A stretch of DNA of 64,000 nucleotides, from positions 1,860,001 to 1,924,000 of the forward strand of contig NZ_JQNL01000001.1 in NCBI RefSeq assembly GCF_000745235.1, written 5' to 3'. Source of the DNA: Luteibacter mycovicinus (lineage in GTDB: Bacteria; Pseudomonadota; Gammaproteobacteria; Xanthomonadales; Rhodanobacteraceae). A program made the position numbers and the translations under genes. Shown here piece after piece: positions 20,987 to 30,416 of this stretch. Under the pieces are notes generated by a model, which was not told where the DNA came from, did not search any database, and was given only the letters and a program-made list of their open reading frames with translations. The number at the start of each line of letters is the position of its first letter. Position 1 is the first letter of the stretch.

Positions 20987-21901
20987 ATGAAAAAACTGCT
21001 GTTCGCCGTGGCGACATCGATCGCTACACCGATGGCCCTTGCGGGCCCGACGGAAACCCTCGGCCTGGACGAACCCTTCGACCGCTACACGTGGCTGACC
21101 GCGCACAACGCCTTCACCAGCAACGGACTGATTCGGAATCAGCGGACGACGATCGCCGAGCAACTCGAGGCTGGCGTACGCGCGTTCATGCTCGACCTGC
21201 ATCCGTTCGAGGGACGCGTGGCACTGTGTCATGCGAAGTGCACGTACGGCCCCGGCACCGAGCGGTTCGCCACGCTGTTGCAGGCGACCATCCTGCCCTA
21301 CCTGGATACCCATCCGGAGGCGGTCATCACGCTCCAGCTCGAGGATTTCAGCACGCTGGCACAACTCAAAGCCGAGCTGCGACGTGTTCCCCGCCTGGGG
21401 AGCGTCACCTTCGATCCCACGACCTGGGATACCGAACGATGGCCGACCTATCGCGAGCTGATCAGCCGCGGCCAGCGCCTGTTGATCTTCAGCCTCAACG
21501 AGGCGAACAGCGGTGCGATCTTCACCGCGCACGGGACCGTACACATCATGCCGACCGTCCGCTACACCGTTGAGAACTACTGGAGCCTGGGCATGACGAT
21601 ACTGACCCACGACCGCAGCTGCCGCAGCCGGTGGGATGCGGACGTACAGCCCCTCGACCGCACGTCCATCCCCGGCAAACCGGGCTGGCGACCGCTGTTC
21701 ACCATGAATCACTTCCACGGTTTACCGGTCGCACACCACGCAAGTCACGACAACGCCTTTGAAGAGCTGCGTAGCCGTTACCTCGACTACTGCCTTCCGG
21801 CAGCGAAACGCAAGCCCAACTACGTCGCCGTCGACTTCCACGACGAAGGCGATGCGCAGGCGTTCGTCGACTGGCTCAATCAGCTACCTGACGCGCGCTG
21901 A
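20987..21901 (+). CDS. Secreted PI-PLC X-domain-like phosphodiesterase
   Basis: The 304-residue protein has a signal peptide (MKKLLFAVATSIATPMALAG) and a PI-PLC-like fold. H40 in TAHNAF and H82 in ALCHA sit where the two catalytic histidines of bacterial PI-PLC lie, with LEAGVRAFMLDLHPF between them, and VITLQLEDF follows. It should act in the periplasm or outside the cell on a phosphodiester such as phosphatidylinositol or glycerophosphodiester lipids. Several cysteines suggest disulfides. Substrate cannot be told from sequence. Confidence 0.8.
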   Translation: MKKLLFAVATSIATPMALAGPTETLGLDEPFDRYTWLTAHNAFTSNGLIRNQRTTIAEQLEAGVRAFMLDLHPFEGRVALCHAKCTYGPGTERFATLLQATILPYLDTHPEAVITLQLEDFSTLAQLKAELRRVPRLGSVTFDPTTWDTERWPTYRELISRGQRLLIFSLNEANSGAIFTAHGTVHIMPTVRYTVENYWSLGMTILTHDRSCRSRWDADVQPLDRTSIPGKPGWRPLFTMNHFHGLPVAHHASHDNAFEELRSRYLDYCLPAAKRKPNYVAVDFHDEGDAQAFVDWLNQLPDAR

Positions 21902-21912
21902 ACCACGCTGAC

Positions 21913-22686
21913 TCAGTCAGGCCAGCGCATCGCCGCATGCGAGTTGTTGAACAGCGGATCGCTCTCGTCACCGGAGAGAGCCACGGTCAGGCCACCCTTC
22001 ACCCCATCGACCTCGACGGTCTGATCCTGCTCGAAATGCGCGCCCAGCGCCCCGAGGTCGACGAAGCGCTCGGACAAGGCGCCCGCGCGGTCGATGTCGC
22101 GATCGGGCACGTTGGTCAGGCTGATATCCGGACGACCGAACTTGCGCATGCCACGCGTACGGATCCACGAGCGCCCCTTGGTTTCCTCAGGGCTGCAGAG
22201 AATCAGCACGTGATTCCGCGTCGGCGCGCCACCCTGGACCAGGTAGTGCTCGCGCCAGCCGGCGGCATCGAAAAGGGTCAGGATCTGCGGATCGACGACG
22301 GCCTTGCCACCGATGTCGGTCAGCGCGGCTACAACGCCGAGGGTGTCACGCAGATAGTCGAGATTGTCGCGGTCCGGGAAGCGGCCGCGGATCGCCACCA
22401 CATGCGGCGCCGCCTTGGCGGCGGCAAAGGCCTCGGGGCTATCTTCGCGGAGCAGGTCGCCGAGGGCACCGGACAGCGGGTACCCCTCCCAGCGCGACAG
22501 CACGGCGTTCTGAAAACGCTGCAACTCCACACCTTCGGGCAGGCCCGGGCTGCCATAGCGGGCAGCGGGGATGGCGAGATCCTGCGGAAAAGCGCCGAAG
22601 ACGAAGAAGAGCAGGACCGCCTCCTCGTGACTCGGCTGCCAATGGGGGCGCGGCCAGCTGGCGGCGGTGGTCGTCGTCTCGGTCAC
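21913..22686 (-). CDS. Conserved hypothetical protein co-transcribed with tdk
   Basis: This 257-residue soluble protein is not recognised. It has no signal peptide or membrane segment. Notable stretches are [20 protein letters not shown], a central [20 protein letters not shown] and [20 protein letters not shown]. It overlaps the tdk stop by four bases (ATGA), so it is translationally coupled and may act with thymidine kinase or simply ride in the operon. Confidence 0.75.
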   Translation of the reverse strand: MTETTTTAASWPRPHWQPSHEEAVLLFFVFGAFPQDLAIPAARYGSPGLPEGVELQRFQNAVLSRWEGYPLSGALGDLLREDSPEAFAAAKAAPHVVAIRGRFPDRDNLDYLRDTLGVVAALTDIGGKAVVDPQILTLFDAAGWREHYLVQGGAPTRNHVLILCSPEETKGRSWIRTRGMRKFGRPDISLTNVPDRDIDRAGALSERFVDLGALGAHFEQDQTVEVDGVKGGLTVALSGDESDPLFNNSHAAMRWPD

Positions 22687-23336
22687 GCGGGCTTTCCTTC
22701 GTCGGAATCGGATTCGCCGAGCGGCAGCACGGATTGCTGCAGCTCGATACGGCCTTCACCACCGGTAATGCTCTTGAACTCGGCGCGGCTGACGGAGACA
22801 TAGCGGTCGTTGCCGCCGATCTCAACCTGCGGCCCCTGGGTGACGGCGCGGCCGTGTTCATCCACGCGCACCACCATCGTCGCCTTCTTACCGGAATGGC
22901 AAATCGTCTTGATCTCTTCCAGGTTGTCCGCCCAGGCCAGCAGATACCGGCTGCCCTCGAACAGCTCACCCCGGAAGTCGGTGCGCAGCCCGTACGCCAG
23001 CACGGGAATGCCGAGGCGGTCGACCACGTCGGACAGCTGCCAGACCTGGTTCCTGCTCATGAACTGGGCCTCGTCCACCAGCACGCAGTGCAAGGGTCCA
23101 CGCGCGGCGATATCGCGCTCGACCATGACGAAGATGTCCTCTTCGCCGGCGAAACGCAGCGCCCGCGCCTGCAGGCCGATCCGCGAGGCGACGATGCCCT
23201 CGCCGTAACGGTTGTCCAGCGCCGGGGTCAGGATCAGCGTGCGCATCCCGCGCTCGTGGTAATTGTGCGCGCTCTGAAGCAGCGTCGTGGTCTTGCCGGC
23301 ATTCATTGCCGAATAGTAGAAATACAGCTTGGCCAT
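22683..23336 (-). CDS. tdk: Thymidine kinase
   Basis: The 217-residue type II thymidine kinase salvages thymidine to dTMP. It has the P-loop in [11 protein letters not shown], the Mg motif VLVDEAQFM and the lid region with [11 protein letters not shown]. Only one of the usual zinc cysteines (ICHSGKKA) is obvious. The frame is open upstream, but ATG 23336 ([16 protein letters not shown]) is the family start. Confidence 0.93.
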   Translation of the reverse strand: MAKLYFYYSAMNAGKTTTLLQSAHNYHERGMRTLILTPALDNRYGEGIVASRIGLQARALRFAGEEDIFVMVERDIAARGPLHCVLVDEAQFMSRNQVWQLSDVVDRLGIPVLAYGLRTDFRGELFEGSRYLLAWADNLEEIKTICHSGKKATMVVRVDEHGRAVTQGPQVEIGGNDRYVSVSRAEFKSITGGEGRIELQQSVLPLGESDSDEGKPA

Positions 23337-23492
23337 ACGGGATCGGTCCGGAACGTGACCGGCCATGGTACCGCCAAGTGCCCGCCACGGCAGTCTCGCC
23401 GCCGTTGAGAGTGGCGAGTCCGGGGTCCGCCGACCTCCGCACCTGATACCATCCCCGTCCTCGTTCGCCTGTCCTCTCCGGCCCGAATCCCG

Positions 23493-25487
23493 ATGCTCAA
23501 TCCGCAACAACACGCGGCCGTCGAGTACTGCGACGGTCCCCTTCTCGTGCTGGCCGGTGCCGGCTCGGGCAAGACACGCGTCATCACCGAAAAAATCTCG
23601 CACCTGATCTCACGGCGCCACCTGGCGGCCGAGAAGATCGCCGCCATCACCTTTACCAACAAGGCGGCGAAGGAAATGCGCGAGCGCGTGGGCAGGCTGA
23701 TCTCCGAACAGTCGGCGAAGGCGCTCACCGTGTGCACGTTCCACGCACTGGGGCTGAAGTTCCTGCAGATCGAGCACGATCGCGCGCAGCTGCGTCGCGG
23801 CTTCTCCGTGCTCGACGCCGACGACAGCGCCAACATGATCAAGGAGCTTTCGCCCAAGGGCGTCAAGCCCGAGGTGATCCAGGGCATCCGCAACCTGGTG
23901 GGCAAGGCCAAGAACGGTGGCCTGACACCCGAAGAAGCCATGGCCTCGGCGCGCAGCCCGCGCGAGATCGAAGCGGCGACCATCTACGACCTGTACCAGC
24001 AGCGCCTGGCCGCCTTCAACGCGGTGGACTTCGACGACCTGATCCGCCTGCCTCTTCGTATCCTCGAGACGGACGACGAGGCGCGCGCGATCTGGCAGGA
24101 GCGCCTGCGCTACCTGCTGGTCGACGAATACCAGGACACCAACGACGCGCAGTATCGTCTGCTCAAGGCCATCGCCGGCCCCAAGGCACGCTTTACCTGC
24201 GTGGGCGACGACGACCAGAGCATCTACGCGTGGCGCGGCGCGAACCCCGAGAACATCGACCAGCTCGGGCGCGATTTCACCAACCTGCGCGTGATCAAGC
24301 TCGAACAGAACTACCGCTGCGCCAAGCGCATCCTTCGCGCGGCCAACCAGCTGATCGCCAACAACCCGCACGTCCACGAAAAGAAACTGTGGAGCGACCA
24401 CGTCGAAGGTCCGCCCATCCGCGTACTGGAATGCAAGGACAACGACCACGAAGCGGAACGCATCGCCTCGATCGCCGCGAGCCTGCATGAAAAGTACAAG
24501 GACAAGGGCATCCGCTGGGATGACTTCTGCATTCTGTACCGCGGCAACTTTCAGGCGCGCGTGATCGAGAAGGCGCTGCGTCTCGCGCGCGTCCCGTATC
24601 ACCTGAGCGGCGCACTGTCCTTCCTCGATCGCGCGGAAGTGAAGGACATCCTGTGCTACCTCCGCCTGCTGACCAACCCGACCGACGACGCCGCGTTTCT
24701 GCGCGTGGTCAACGTACCCAAGCGCGAGATCGGCGCCACGTCACTCGAAAAGCTCGGCCAGATGGCGCAGGCACGCAATGCCTCGCTGCTCGACGCCGCG
24801 CGCAGTGACAGCGCGTTGAAGAACATCGCGGCCCGCCCCGCGTCGGCACTGGCCAGCTTCGCCCGCCTGATGGACGAGCTGCGCAGCCACGCCGTGCACG
24901 AAAGCGCGGCCGACCTCGTCAACACCGTCATCGAAAAGACGGGTTACGGCGCGCAGATCGCGGCATCCACCACGGACGAAGTGCTGCGCGAGCGCCGCCT
25001 CGGCAACCTTCGCGAACTGGTCGACTGGTTCCGCGCGATGGGCAAGGACGGCGGCCGCACCGGCGATATCGCCGCGCAGCTCGCACTGCTCAGCCACGCG
25101 GATCGGGACGACCCGGGCAATGCGTTGCGCATGATGACGCTGCATTCGGCGAAAGGCCTCGAGTTCCGTTTCGTCTTCATTGTCGGCTGCGAAGACGGCA
25201 CGCTGCCTCACGAAGGCGCGATCGACGAAGGCCGTCTCGATGAAGAACGACGGTTGATGTATGTCGGCATCACACGCGCCAAGGAAATGCTGACGCTGTC
25301 GTTCTCGGCACGCTCGCGCAAGTACGGCGAGGTGCTGTCCAACGATCCGAGTCGCTTCCTCGACGAACTGCCCCAGGACGATCTGCACTGGGATGGCAAA
25401 GACCCGGATGCGGATGCCGAGGTAAAGAAGGAAGCGGCCGATACGCATATCGCGCGCATCAGGGCGATGCTGGCGGGCGGTGGATAA
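23493..25487 (+). CDS. rep: ATP-dependent DNA helicase Rep
   Basis: The 664-residue UvrD/Rep superfamily 1 helicase has motif [11 protein letters not shown], motif [10 protein letters not shown], motif [15 protein letters not shown], motif [12 protein letters not shown] and motif [11 protein letters not shown]. The opening [20 protein letters not shown] and the length (E. coli Rep 673) point to Rep rather than UvrD. It unwinds 3'-to-5' and clears proteins ahead of the replication fork. It is divergent from tdk. Confidence 0.95.
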   Translation: MLNPQQHAAVEYCDGPLLVLAGAGSGKTRVITEKISHLISRRHLAAEKIAAITFTNKAAKEMRERVGRLISEQSAKALTVCTFHALGLKFLQIEHDRAQLRRGFSVLDADDSANMIKELSPKGVKPEVIQGIRNLVGKAKNGGLTPEEAMASARSPREIEAATIYDLYQQRLAAFNAVDFDDLIRLPLRILETDDEARAIWQERLRYLLVDEYQDTNDAQYRLLKAIAGPKARFTCVGDDDQSIYAWRGANPENIDQLGRDFTNLRVIKLEQNYRCAKRILRAANQLIANNPHVHEKKLWSDHVEGPPIRVLECKDNDHEAERIASIAASLHEKYKDKGIRWDDFCILYRGNFQARVIEKALRLARVPYHLSGALSFLDRAEVKDILCYLRLLTNPTDDAAFLRVVNVPKREIGATSLEKLGQMAQARNASLLDAARSDSALKNIAARPASALASFARLMDELRSHAVHESAADLVNTVIEKTGYGAQIAASTTDEVLRERRLGNLRELVDWFRAMGKDGGRTGDIAAQLALLSHADRDDPGNALRMMTLHSAKGLEFRFVFIVGCEDGTLPHEGAIDEGRLDEERRLMYVGITRAKEMLTLSFSARSRKYGEVLSNDPSRFLDELPQDDLHWDGKDPDADAEVKKEAADTHIARIRAMLAGGG

Positions 25488-25585
25488 CAACTGCGAATCC
25501 GGCAGGTCGTTCGAGGCGAAGCTGATGTACCGCGTGGATGGCCGCCAGATAACGTTAACCGGCGAACGCATGGAAGAAACGAAAG

Positions 25586-26029
25586 ATGAAGACAGGTATT
25601 TTGCTAGCCCTGTGCATGACGGTTCTTACGTTTGGGACCTCCGCCTTCGGCGCTGAAAGTCTTACGGCTCAGGCAATGCGCCGCAGTGCGCCGAAAGGAA
25701 TCACAGAAGCGCTCTATGCGTGCGTTGATAACGCCGGCCTCGACCAGGCACTGCTTGGAAAATGCCTCGCGTCGGAGCGAAGTATCCAGGACGCTCGTCT
25801 CAACAAGGCCTACGGGCAGTTAATGAGGAAGCTGGACGACAGAACCAGGGAGGCCGTCAAGGTAGCCGAGCGTGCATGGCTGGATTTCAACGTCAAAACG
25901 GTAGCTGCCGAGACTGCCATCGGCGGCACTAATCAGGTCGCCAATGTTGACGTAGCCAACGCCGAGCTATTCAGGTACTGCGAGCGCGCGAACGTTCTGG
26001 AAAATTATTTATTTTCCATCGGCGACTAG
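25586..26029 (+). CDS. LprI-like (DUF1311) secreted protein
   Basis: The 147-residue protein has a signal peptide (about 1-22, ending SAFGA). The mature region shows the DUF1311 pattern of ALYACVDN, LNKAYGQLMRKL and AERAWLDF, plus spaced cysteines. Some members inhibit lysozyme; most are uncharacterised. It is periplasmic, not obviously in an operon, and less GC-rich than its neighbours. Confidence 0.75.
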   Translation: MKTGILLALCMTVLTFGTSAFGAESLTAQAMRRSAPKGITEALYACVDNAGLDQALLGKCLASERSIQDARLNKAYGQLMRKLDDRTREAVKVAERAWLDFNVKTVAAETAIGGTNQVANVDVANAELFRYCERANVLENYLFSIGD

Positions 26030-26057
26030 CTAGCCTCGGTTTCAGGGAAGGAGCGGA

Positions 26058-27077
26058 TCAGATAAGCCGCTCCGCCTCCAGCTCGCTCTTGAGGTAGGCG
26101 TAGTAAATCGGAGCCGCCACAAGACCCGGAATACCGAACGCCGCCTCGAACACCAGCATCGCGATCAGCAACTCCCACGTCCGCGCGCGAATCTGCCCGC
26201 CGACGATCTTCGCGTTGAGGAAGTATTCGAGCTTGTGGACGACCACGAGGAAGACCAGCGCCGCGACGCCCACCCAGAGTCCGACGGACAGCGCCGCGAC
26301 GACGATCAGCGTATTCGAAATCAGGTTGCCCGCGACCGGCAGCAACCCGACGACAAAGGTCACCGCCACCAGCGTTTTCGCCAGCGGCACATGGATGCCG
26401 AGAATCGGCAGAGCCACCAATAGGAACAACGCCGCGAGCGCCGTGTTGATCGCCGAGATCTTCAGCTGGGCGAAAATGATGTTGTGGAAGGCCTGAGCCA
26501 GGCGCATCGTGCGCGTCGAGAGTTCGAACGCCAAGGGCTTGGCCGGACGGCCACCGGCCCCGTGCGATACGGCAACGATCGCACCCAGCACGAGACCGAT
26601 CAGGATATGCGCCATGACGCGCGCCGCGGTCGTGCCCACGAGCTTCAGGTCGCCCGCGTGCTCATGCGCCCATCCCATCCCTTGCGATCGGAAATTGTTG
26701 AAGCTGTCCGGCAGGCGAGTGGTCAGCCACGCCGGCAGCTGCTCGTGTGCCTTGTCGAGCAAGGGCACCAGCTTGCTGTCCCACAGTTCCTGGGGATCGC
26801 CGATATCGCGCCGGTAGAAGCTGAGCGCCGCGAACACCAGCAGGATGATCGCCCCGACCACGATGATCGTGACGACACCCACGGCGATCGGGCGCGCACG
26901 CTCGCCGGGGATCACCCGTCGGATCAACGGCGTCAGCGCCTCGACGACCTCATAGACCAGCAGGCCGGCCAGGAGGGCCGAAACCAGGTGCAGCATCAGC
27001 ACGCCCCACAACGCCAGCGCCGCGAGGACGTAGGTGGCGATGCGGACGGCGCGGGAATCTCCAGGCGTGCGGATCAT
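26058..27077 (-). CDS. AI-2E family (DUF20) permease, copy 2
   Basis: The 339-residue protein has about eight membrane segments and the AI-2E/PerM pattern, including a long central amphipathic region and the late GLLPVAGNLISNT block. Members export varied small molecules or ions, and function cannot be assigned by family alone. AAGGAG precedes the ATG. It lies 48 bases downstream of a paralogue of the same length, and both end in AYLKSELEAERLI, so this is a tandem duplication. Confidence 0.85.
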   Translation of the reverse strand: MIRTPGDSRAVRIATYVLAALALWGVLMLHLVSALLAGLLVYEVVEALTPLIRRVIPGERARPIAVGVVTIIVVGAIILLVFAALSFYRRDIGDPQELWDSKLVPLLDKAHEQLPAWLTTRLPDSFNNFRSQGMGWAHEHAGDLKLVGTTAARVMAHILIGLVLGAIVAVSHGAGGRPAKPLAFELSTRTMRLAQAFHNIIFAQLKISAINTALAALFLLVALPILGIHVPLAKTLVAVTFVVGLLPVAGNLISNTLIVVAALSVGLWVGVAALVFLVVVHKLEYFLNAKIVGGQIRARTWELLIAMLVFEAAFGIPGLVAAPIYYAYLKSELEAERLI

Positions 27078-27125
27078 ACGGAACTCCTTGAACTGGCGGC
27101 GATTCCACCAGCAAGGAGATGAACG

Positions 27126-28145
27126 TCAGATCAAGCGTTCCGCTTCGAGTTCAGACTTGAGGTAGGCATAGAAGATGGGGGCCGCGACCACGCCGGGCAG
27201 GCCGAAGGCGGCCTCGAACATCAGCATGGCCACCAGCAGCTCCCAGGCGCGGGCCCGGATCTGGGTACCGACGATACGTGCGTTGAGGAAGTACTCCAGC
27301 TTGTGGATGACGATCAGGAAGACCAGGGCACCCAGGCCGACGTACAGGGACACGGACAGGCCGACGATGGTGATCGCCGTGTTGGACAGCAGGTTGCCGA
27401 TCACCGGCAGCAGGCCGACGATGAAGGTGACGATGATCAGGGTCTTGGTCAGCGGCAGGTGCACGCCGCACAACGGCAGGATGCAGAGCAGGTAGATCGC
27501 CGTGAACGCGGTGTTGACCAGGGATATCTTGATCTGCGCAAACACGATGTTGTGGAACGCGTCCGCCAGGCGCGCGCTGCGGAGCGACAGTTCGGCGGCG
27601 AACGGCCCCACCTGATGCGTGGGGCGGGTGCGGCTCAGCGCGACGATGGCGCCGAGGATCAGGCCGATGAGAATATGCACGAGTACGCGCGCCGCCTCCT
27701 TCCCAGCGAGCTGCAGTGTCACGGCGTGGGAGCGCGCCCAGTCCATCGCCGTGAAGCGCAGCGCTTCGACGCTGTCGGGCAGACGATCGACGATGGCCGC
27801 CGGCAACTGCTGGCGCGCCCGTTCGACGAGCGGCATCAGGCGATCCTGCCAGAGCTCCTGCGGGTTGCCGATCTCGTTGCGGAAGAAACTGATGCCGCCC
27901 AGGATCAACAGCGTGAGCAGCCCCACCACGACCACGCCTATCACCGCGACGGCGAGCACGCGCGCACGGTCCCCGGGAAGGCGACGTCCCATGAGCGGCG
28001 CCGTGGATACGACCATTTCGTAGACGAGCAGGCCGGCAAGCAACGCCGGCAAGAGCCGCAGCAGGAGAATGAGCAACAGTCCGACCGCGGCGGCGACGTA
28101 ACTGGCGATGCGCACGGCGCGGGTCCGTGGGGTGGAAGCGTCCAT
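27126..28145 (-). CDS. AI-2E family (DUF20) permease, copy 1
   Basis: The 339-residue permease is the upstream member of the tandem pair. It aligns along its whole length with the next gene: RAVRIASY in place of RAVRIATY, GLLPVIGNLLSNT in place of GLLPVAGNLISNT, and the same last 13 residues. The N-terminal half differs more, especially the soluble loop around 80-150, which may carry substrate or regulatory specificity. The two probably share one transcript. Confidence 0.85.
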   Translation of the reverse strand: MDASTPRTRAVRIASYVAAAVGLLLILLLRLLPALLAGLLVYEMVVSTAPLMGRRLPGDRARVLAVAVIGVVVVGLLTLLILGGISFFRNEIGNPQELWQDRLMPLVERARQQLPAAIVDRLPDSVEALRFTAMDWARSHAVTLQLAGKEAARVLVHILIGLILGAIVALSRTRPTHQVGPFAAELSLRSARLADAFHNIVFAQIKISLVNTAFTAIYLLCILPLCGVHLPLTKTLIIVTFIVGLLPVIGNLLSNTAITIVGLSVSLYVGLGALVFLIVIHKLEYFLNARIVGTQIRARAWELLVAMLMFEAAFGLPGVVAAPIFYAYLKSELEAERLI

Positions 28146-28291
28146 GGACGACCTCGTCGTGTGTGAGACCGCAGTCTGTCAGTACGCGGGGCCACAGCGC
28201 CAGAGGCGTGCGCCTCGTCGTCAGGCTGTCGTAAACTCCGTGGAGAATCGCCGCCCCTCGGGTGCCGATACCCGATCCACAAGGGGTTTTG

Positions 28292-29209
28292 ATGATGAAG
28301 TTCGCTCCGGTCGCGCTCGCGGCCGCTCTCGCCCTCGCGGGCTGCGCGCAGGCGCAGCGTCCCGCCGCGTCCACACCGACGGCGGTGTCGGCGCCTGCCG
28401 CCGCCGTCGAGGCACCGGCCACGGCCGGCGTCGCCGCCGACGACAATCTCAACGCGGTGGCCTGGTCCCAGCGCGCCAGCGAGCACGACTTCATCTACGT
28501 GCAGACGTTCCGCAATGCACAAGAGAAAATTCTCAAAGCGAAGCAGGATCCAAACTGGGACGCCCTGCCCCGGGACGACCGCGCGGTGCACCCCTCGCTC
28601 AAGGGCCTGAAGCCGGCCGTGATCCTCGACATCGACGAGACCGTGCTGGACAACTCACCCTATCAGGCGCGTCTCATCCGCTCCGGCGGTGAATTCAACG
28701 AGGCCGCCTGGGCCGACTGGTGCAGGGAAGCGGCCGCCCGTGCGCTGCCCGGCGCGGTGGAGTTCACCCGTTTCGCCGCGGACCACGGTGTCGCCGTCTT
28801 CTACGTCTCCAACCGTGCCAAGGATCTGGACGAGGCAACCCTCGCCAACCTGCGCTCGGCCGGCTTCCCGGTGGCCGGCAAGGCATCGTTCCTGGGCCTC
28901 GGAACGTTTGTCGAAGGCTGCGAGCAGGCCGGCAGCGAGAAGAGCTGCCGCCGTCAGCTGGTGGCGAAGAACTATCGCGTGCTGATGCAGTTCGGCGATC
29001 AGATCGGCGATTTCACCAGCATCCCCGGCAACAAGGAGGAAGGCCGGACCAGGGCCATGGCACCCTACACGGCATGGATCGGCGAACGCTGGTTCGTCTT
29101 GCCGAACCCGACCTATGGCTCATGGGAGCCCGCTTTGTTCGACAACGACTACGATCTGCCCCGTGCCGAGCGCCGCCAGAAGAAGATCGACGCGCTTCGC
29201 ATCAAGTAA
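28292..29209 (+). CDS. HAD-family acid phosphatase, lipoprotein e(P4) type
   Basis: The 305-residue protein is a lipoprotein: its signal ends LALAGC with the lipidated cysteine. The catalytic HAD motif VILDIDETVLDN contains the nucleophile and acid aspartates, with VFYVSNRA as motif II and QFGDQIGDF as motif IV. Class C (e(P4)-type) phosphatases dephosphorylate nucleotides such as NMN at the outer membrane or in the periplasm. AAGGGG precedes ATG 28292. A low-complexity Ala-Pro linker (about 22-48) tethers the domain. Confidence 0.9.
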   Translation: MMKFAPVALAAALALAGCAQAQRPAASTPTAVSAPAAAVEAPATAGVAADDNLNAVAWSQRASEHDFIYVQTFRNAQEKILKAKQDPNWDALPRDDRAVHPSLKGLKPAVILDIDETVLDNSPYQARLIRSGGEFNEAAWADWCREAAARALPGAVEFTRFAADHGVAVFYVSNRAKDLDEATLANLRSAGFPVAGKASFLGLGTFVEGCEQAGSEKSCRRQLVAKNYRVLMQFGDQIGDFTSIPGNKEEGRTRAMAPYTAWIGERWFVLPNPTYGSWEPALFDNDYDLPRAERRQKKIDALRIK

Positions 29210-29214
29210 AATCA

Positions 29215-29379
29215 GATACTTAGATGGATGTTTGTGACGTATTGCTTTAGCAATGTCGTCCAACTATCATCCCTCTCGCCGAAACCCGTGGCGCCAAAAG
29301 CAATGCGGGCAAGGCCATTTCCCTTTCCGGCTTCGGGCTGGATAACCCCGTGAGACGATGAGTCTCCGGGGTTTTTTCT
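29215..29379 (+). ncRNA. Candidate small RNA or long 3' UTR with terminator
   Basis: This gene-free stretch contains a compact ATTGCT-TT-AGCAAT hairpin near 29243 and a second structured part, and ends in a strong intrinsic terminator. It lies between the phosphatase stop and the next lipoprotein. No Rfam family is recognised and no clear promoter is seen, so it may only be the phosphatase 3' UTR. Confidence 0.3.
29344..29379 (+). terminator. Intrinsic terminator before the lipoprotein gene
   Basis: AACCCCG pairs with CGGGGTT and GAGAC with GTCTC, and a run of T follows. It ends transcription from the phosphatase gene or from the candidate small RNA. Confidence 0.9.
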
Positions 29380-29427
29380 TGTACGCTCCCCGTCCCCGCT
29401 GTGCCGAGACGCGAGAAGCCCTCCCCT

Positions 29428-30399
29428 ATGCGCCGCCCCCTCCTGCTCGTACCGGTCCTTCTGGCCCTGCTTGCGCTTGTCGCCGCCTGCGACAAGAAAA
29501 AAGCGGAAATGGCCGGCACGCCCGGCGGTGGCTCACCCGAAGACGCCACACGCGAGTCGCTCGCCCTGATCCGCGACGGCAAGTTCGACCTGTTCTGGAA
29601 GAACGCGCTCCCGCCGGCCGACTTCGACAATCTGCGCAAGGACTGGCCGCGTCGTAACGAAGCGGAGACGCCGATGGATCCGGACGACCGCGCCAAGTTC
29701 GAGGCCGGTGTGAAACGCCTGACCGATCCGGACGCGGAGAAGAAGCTGTTCGCCGACCTGCGGCCGACCCTCGTACGCTTCGATCGCGACTATAAAGACC
29801 AGATGCCCCTGATTTCCGGTGTGGGCCAGTCGATGGCGCTCACGGCGATCGATCAGGCCAAGGACCTCACCGTGCCGCAGAAGCGGCAGCTCCGGGAGGC
29901 GGTCAACGTCATCGCCCCGTGGACCCAGACGGTGGCCTGGGGCGATCAGGCCCGCGCGAAGGAAGCCATCGGCGTGCTGGTCGACACGGCCCGCAAGGCT
30001 GGCCTGTCCACGCCTGACGCGCTGCACCAGATGACGTTCGAGCAATCCATGGCGACATGGTCGACCGCCTGGCTCGGCTTCAAACGCCTGCTCGATGTCT
30101 ATGGCCTGTCGGTCGACAAGAGCTTCGACTCCGTCAGCATCGATACACTGGAAAACAGCGGTGGATCGGCGCACGTCACGATCACCTACACCTTGCTCGA
30201 CAAGCCGATCCAGACCGACGCGACCCTCGTTCTGCTCGATGGGCGGTGGTACGACAGCGATCTGCTGCAGCGCGTCCGCGACGACCACGCGCGCCTTGCG
30301 CCGCCGGCGCCATCGGCCACCGCGCCTGCCCCGGCGAGCACGGTCGCTCCTCCCACGCGAAGCCCAGGCGCACCCGTCGCGGTCGCCCGGGGCCGCTGA
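29428..30399 (+). CDS. Hypothetical lipoprotein
   Basis: The 323-residue protein has a lipoprotein signal (MRRPLLLVPVLLALLALVAAC, cysteine at 21) and a mainly helical mature region with a late beta segment (HVTITYTLLDKP, LVLLDGRWYDSD). The C-terminus is Pro-Ala rich. No enzyme motif is recognised. The start at 29428 puts the signal at the N-terminus; an ATG at 29401 is less likely. It ends 17 bases before plsB and is probably co-transcribed, perhaps an envelope protein. Confidence 0.7.
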   Translation: MRRPLLLVPVLLALLALVAACDKKKAEMAGTPGGGSPEDATRESLALIRDGKFDLFWKNALPPADFDNLRKDWPRRNEAETPMDPDDRAKFEAGVKRLTDPDAEKKLFADLRPTLVRFDRDYKDQMPLISGVGQSMALTAIDQAKDLTVPQKRQLREAVNVIAPWTQTVAWGDQARAKEAIGVLVDTARKAGLSTPDALHQMTFEQSMATWSTAWLGFKRLLDVYGLSVDKSFDSVSIDTLENSGGSAHVTITYTLLDKPIQTDATLVLLDGRWYDSDLLQRVRDDHARLAPPAPSATAPAPASTVAPPTRSPGAPVAVARGR

Positions 30400-30416
30400 A
30401 GCCGTACAATCCCACG

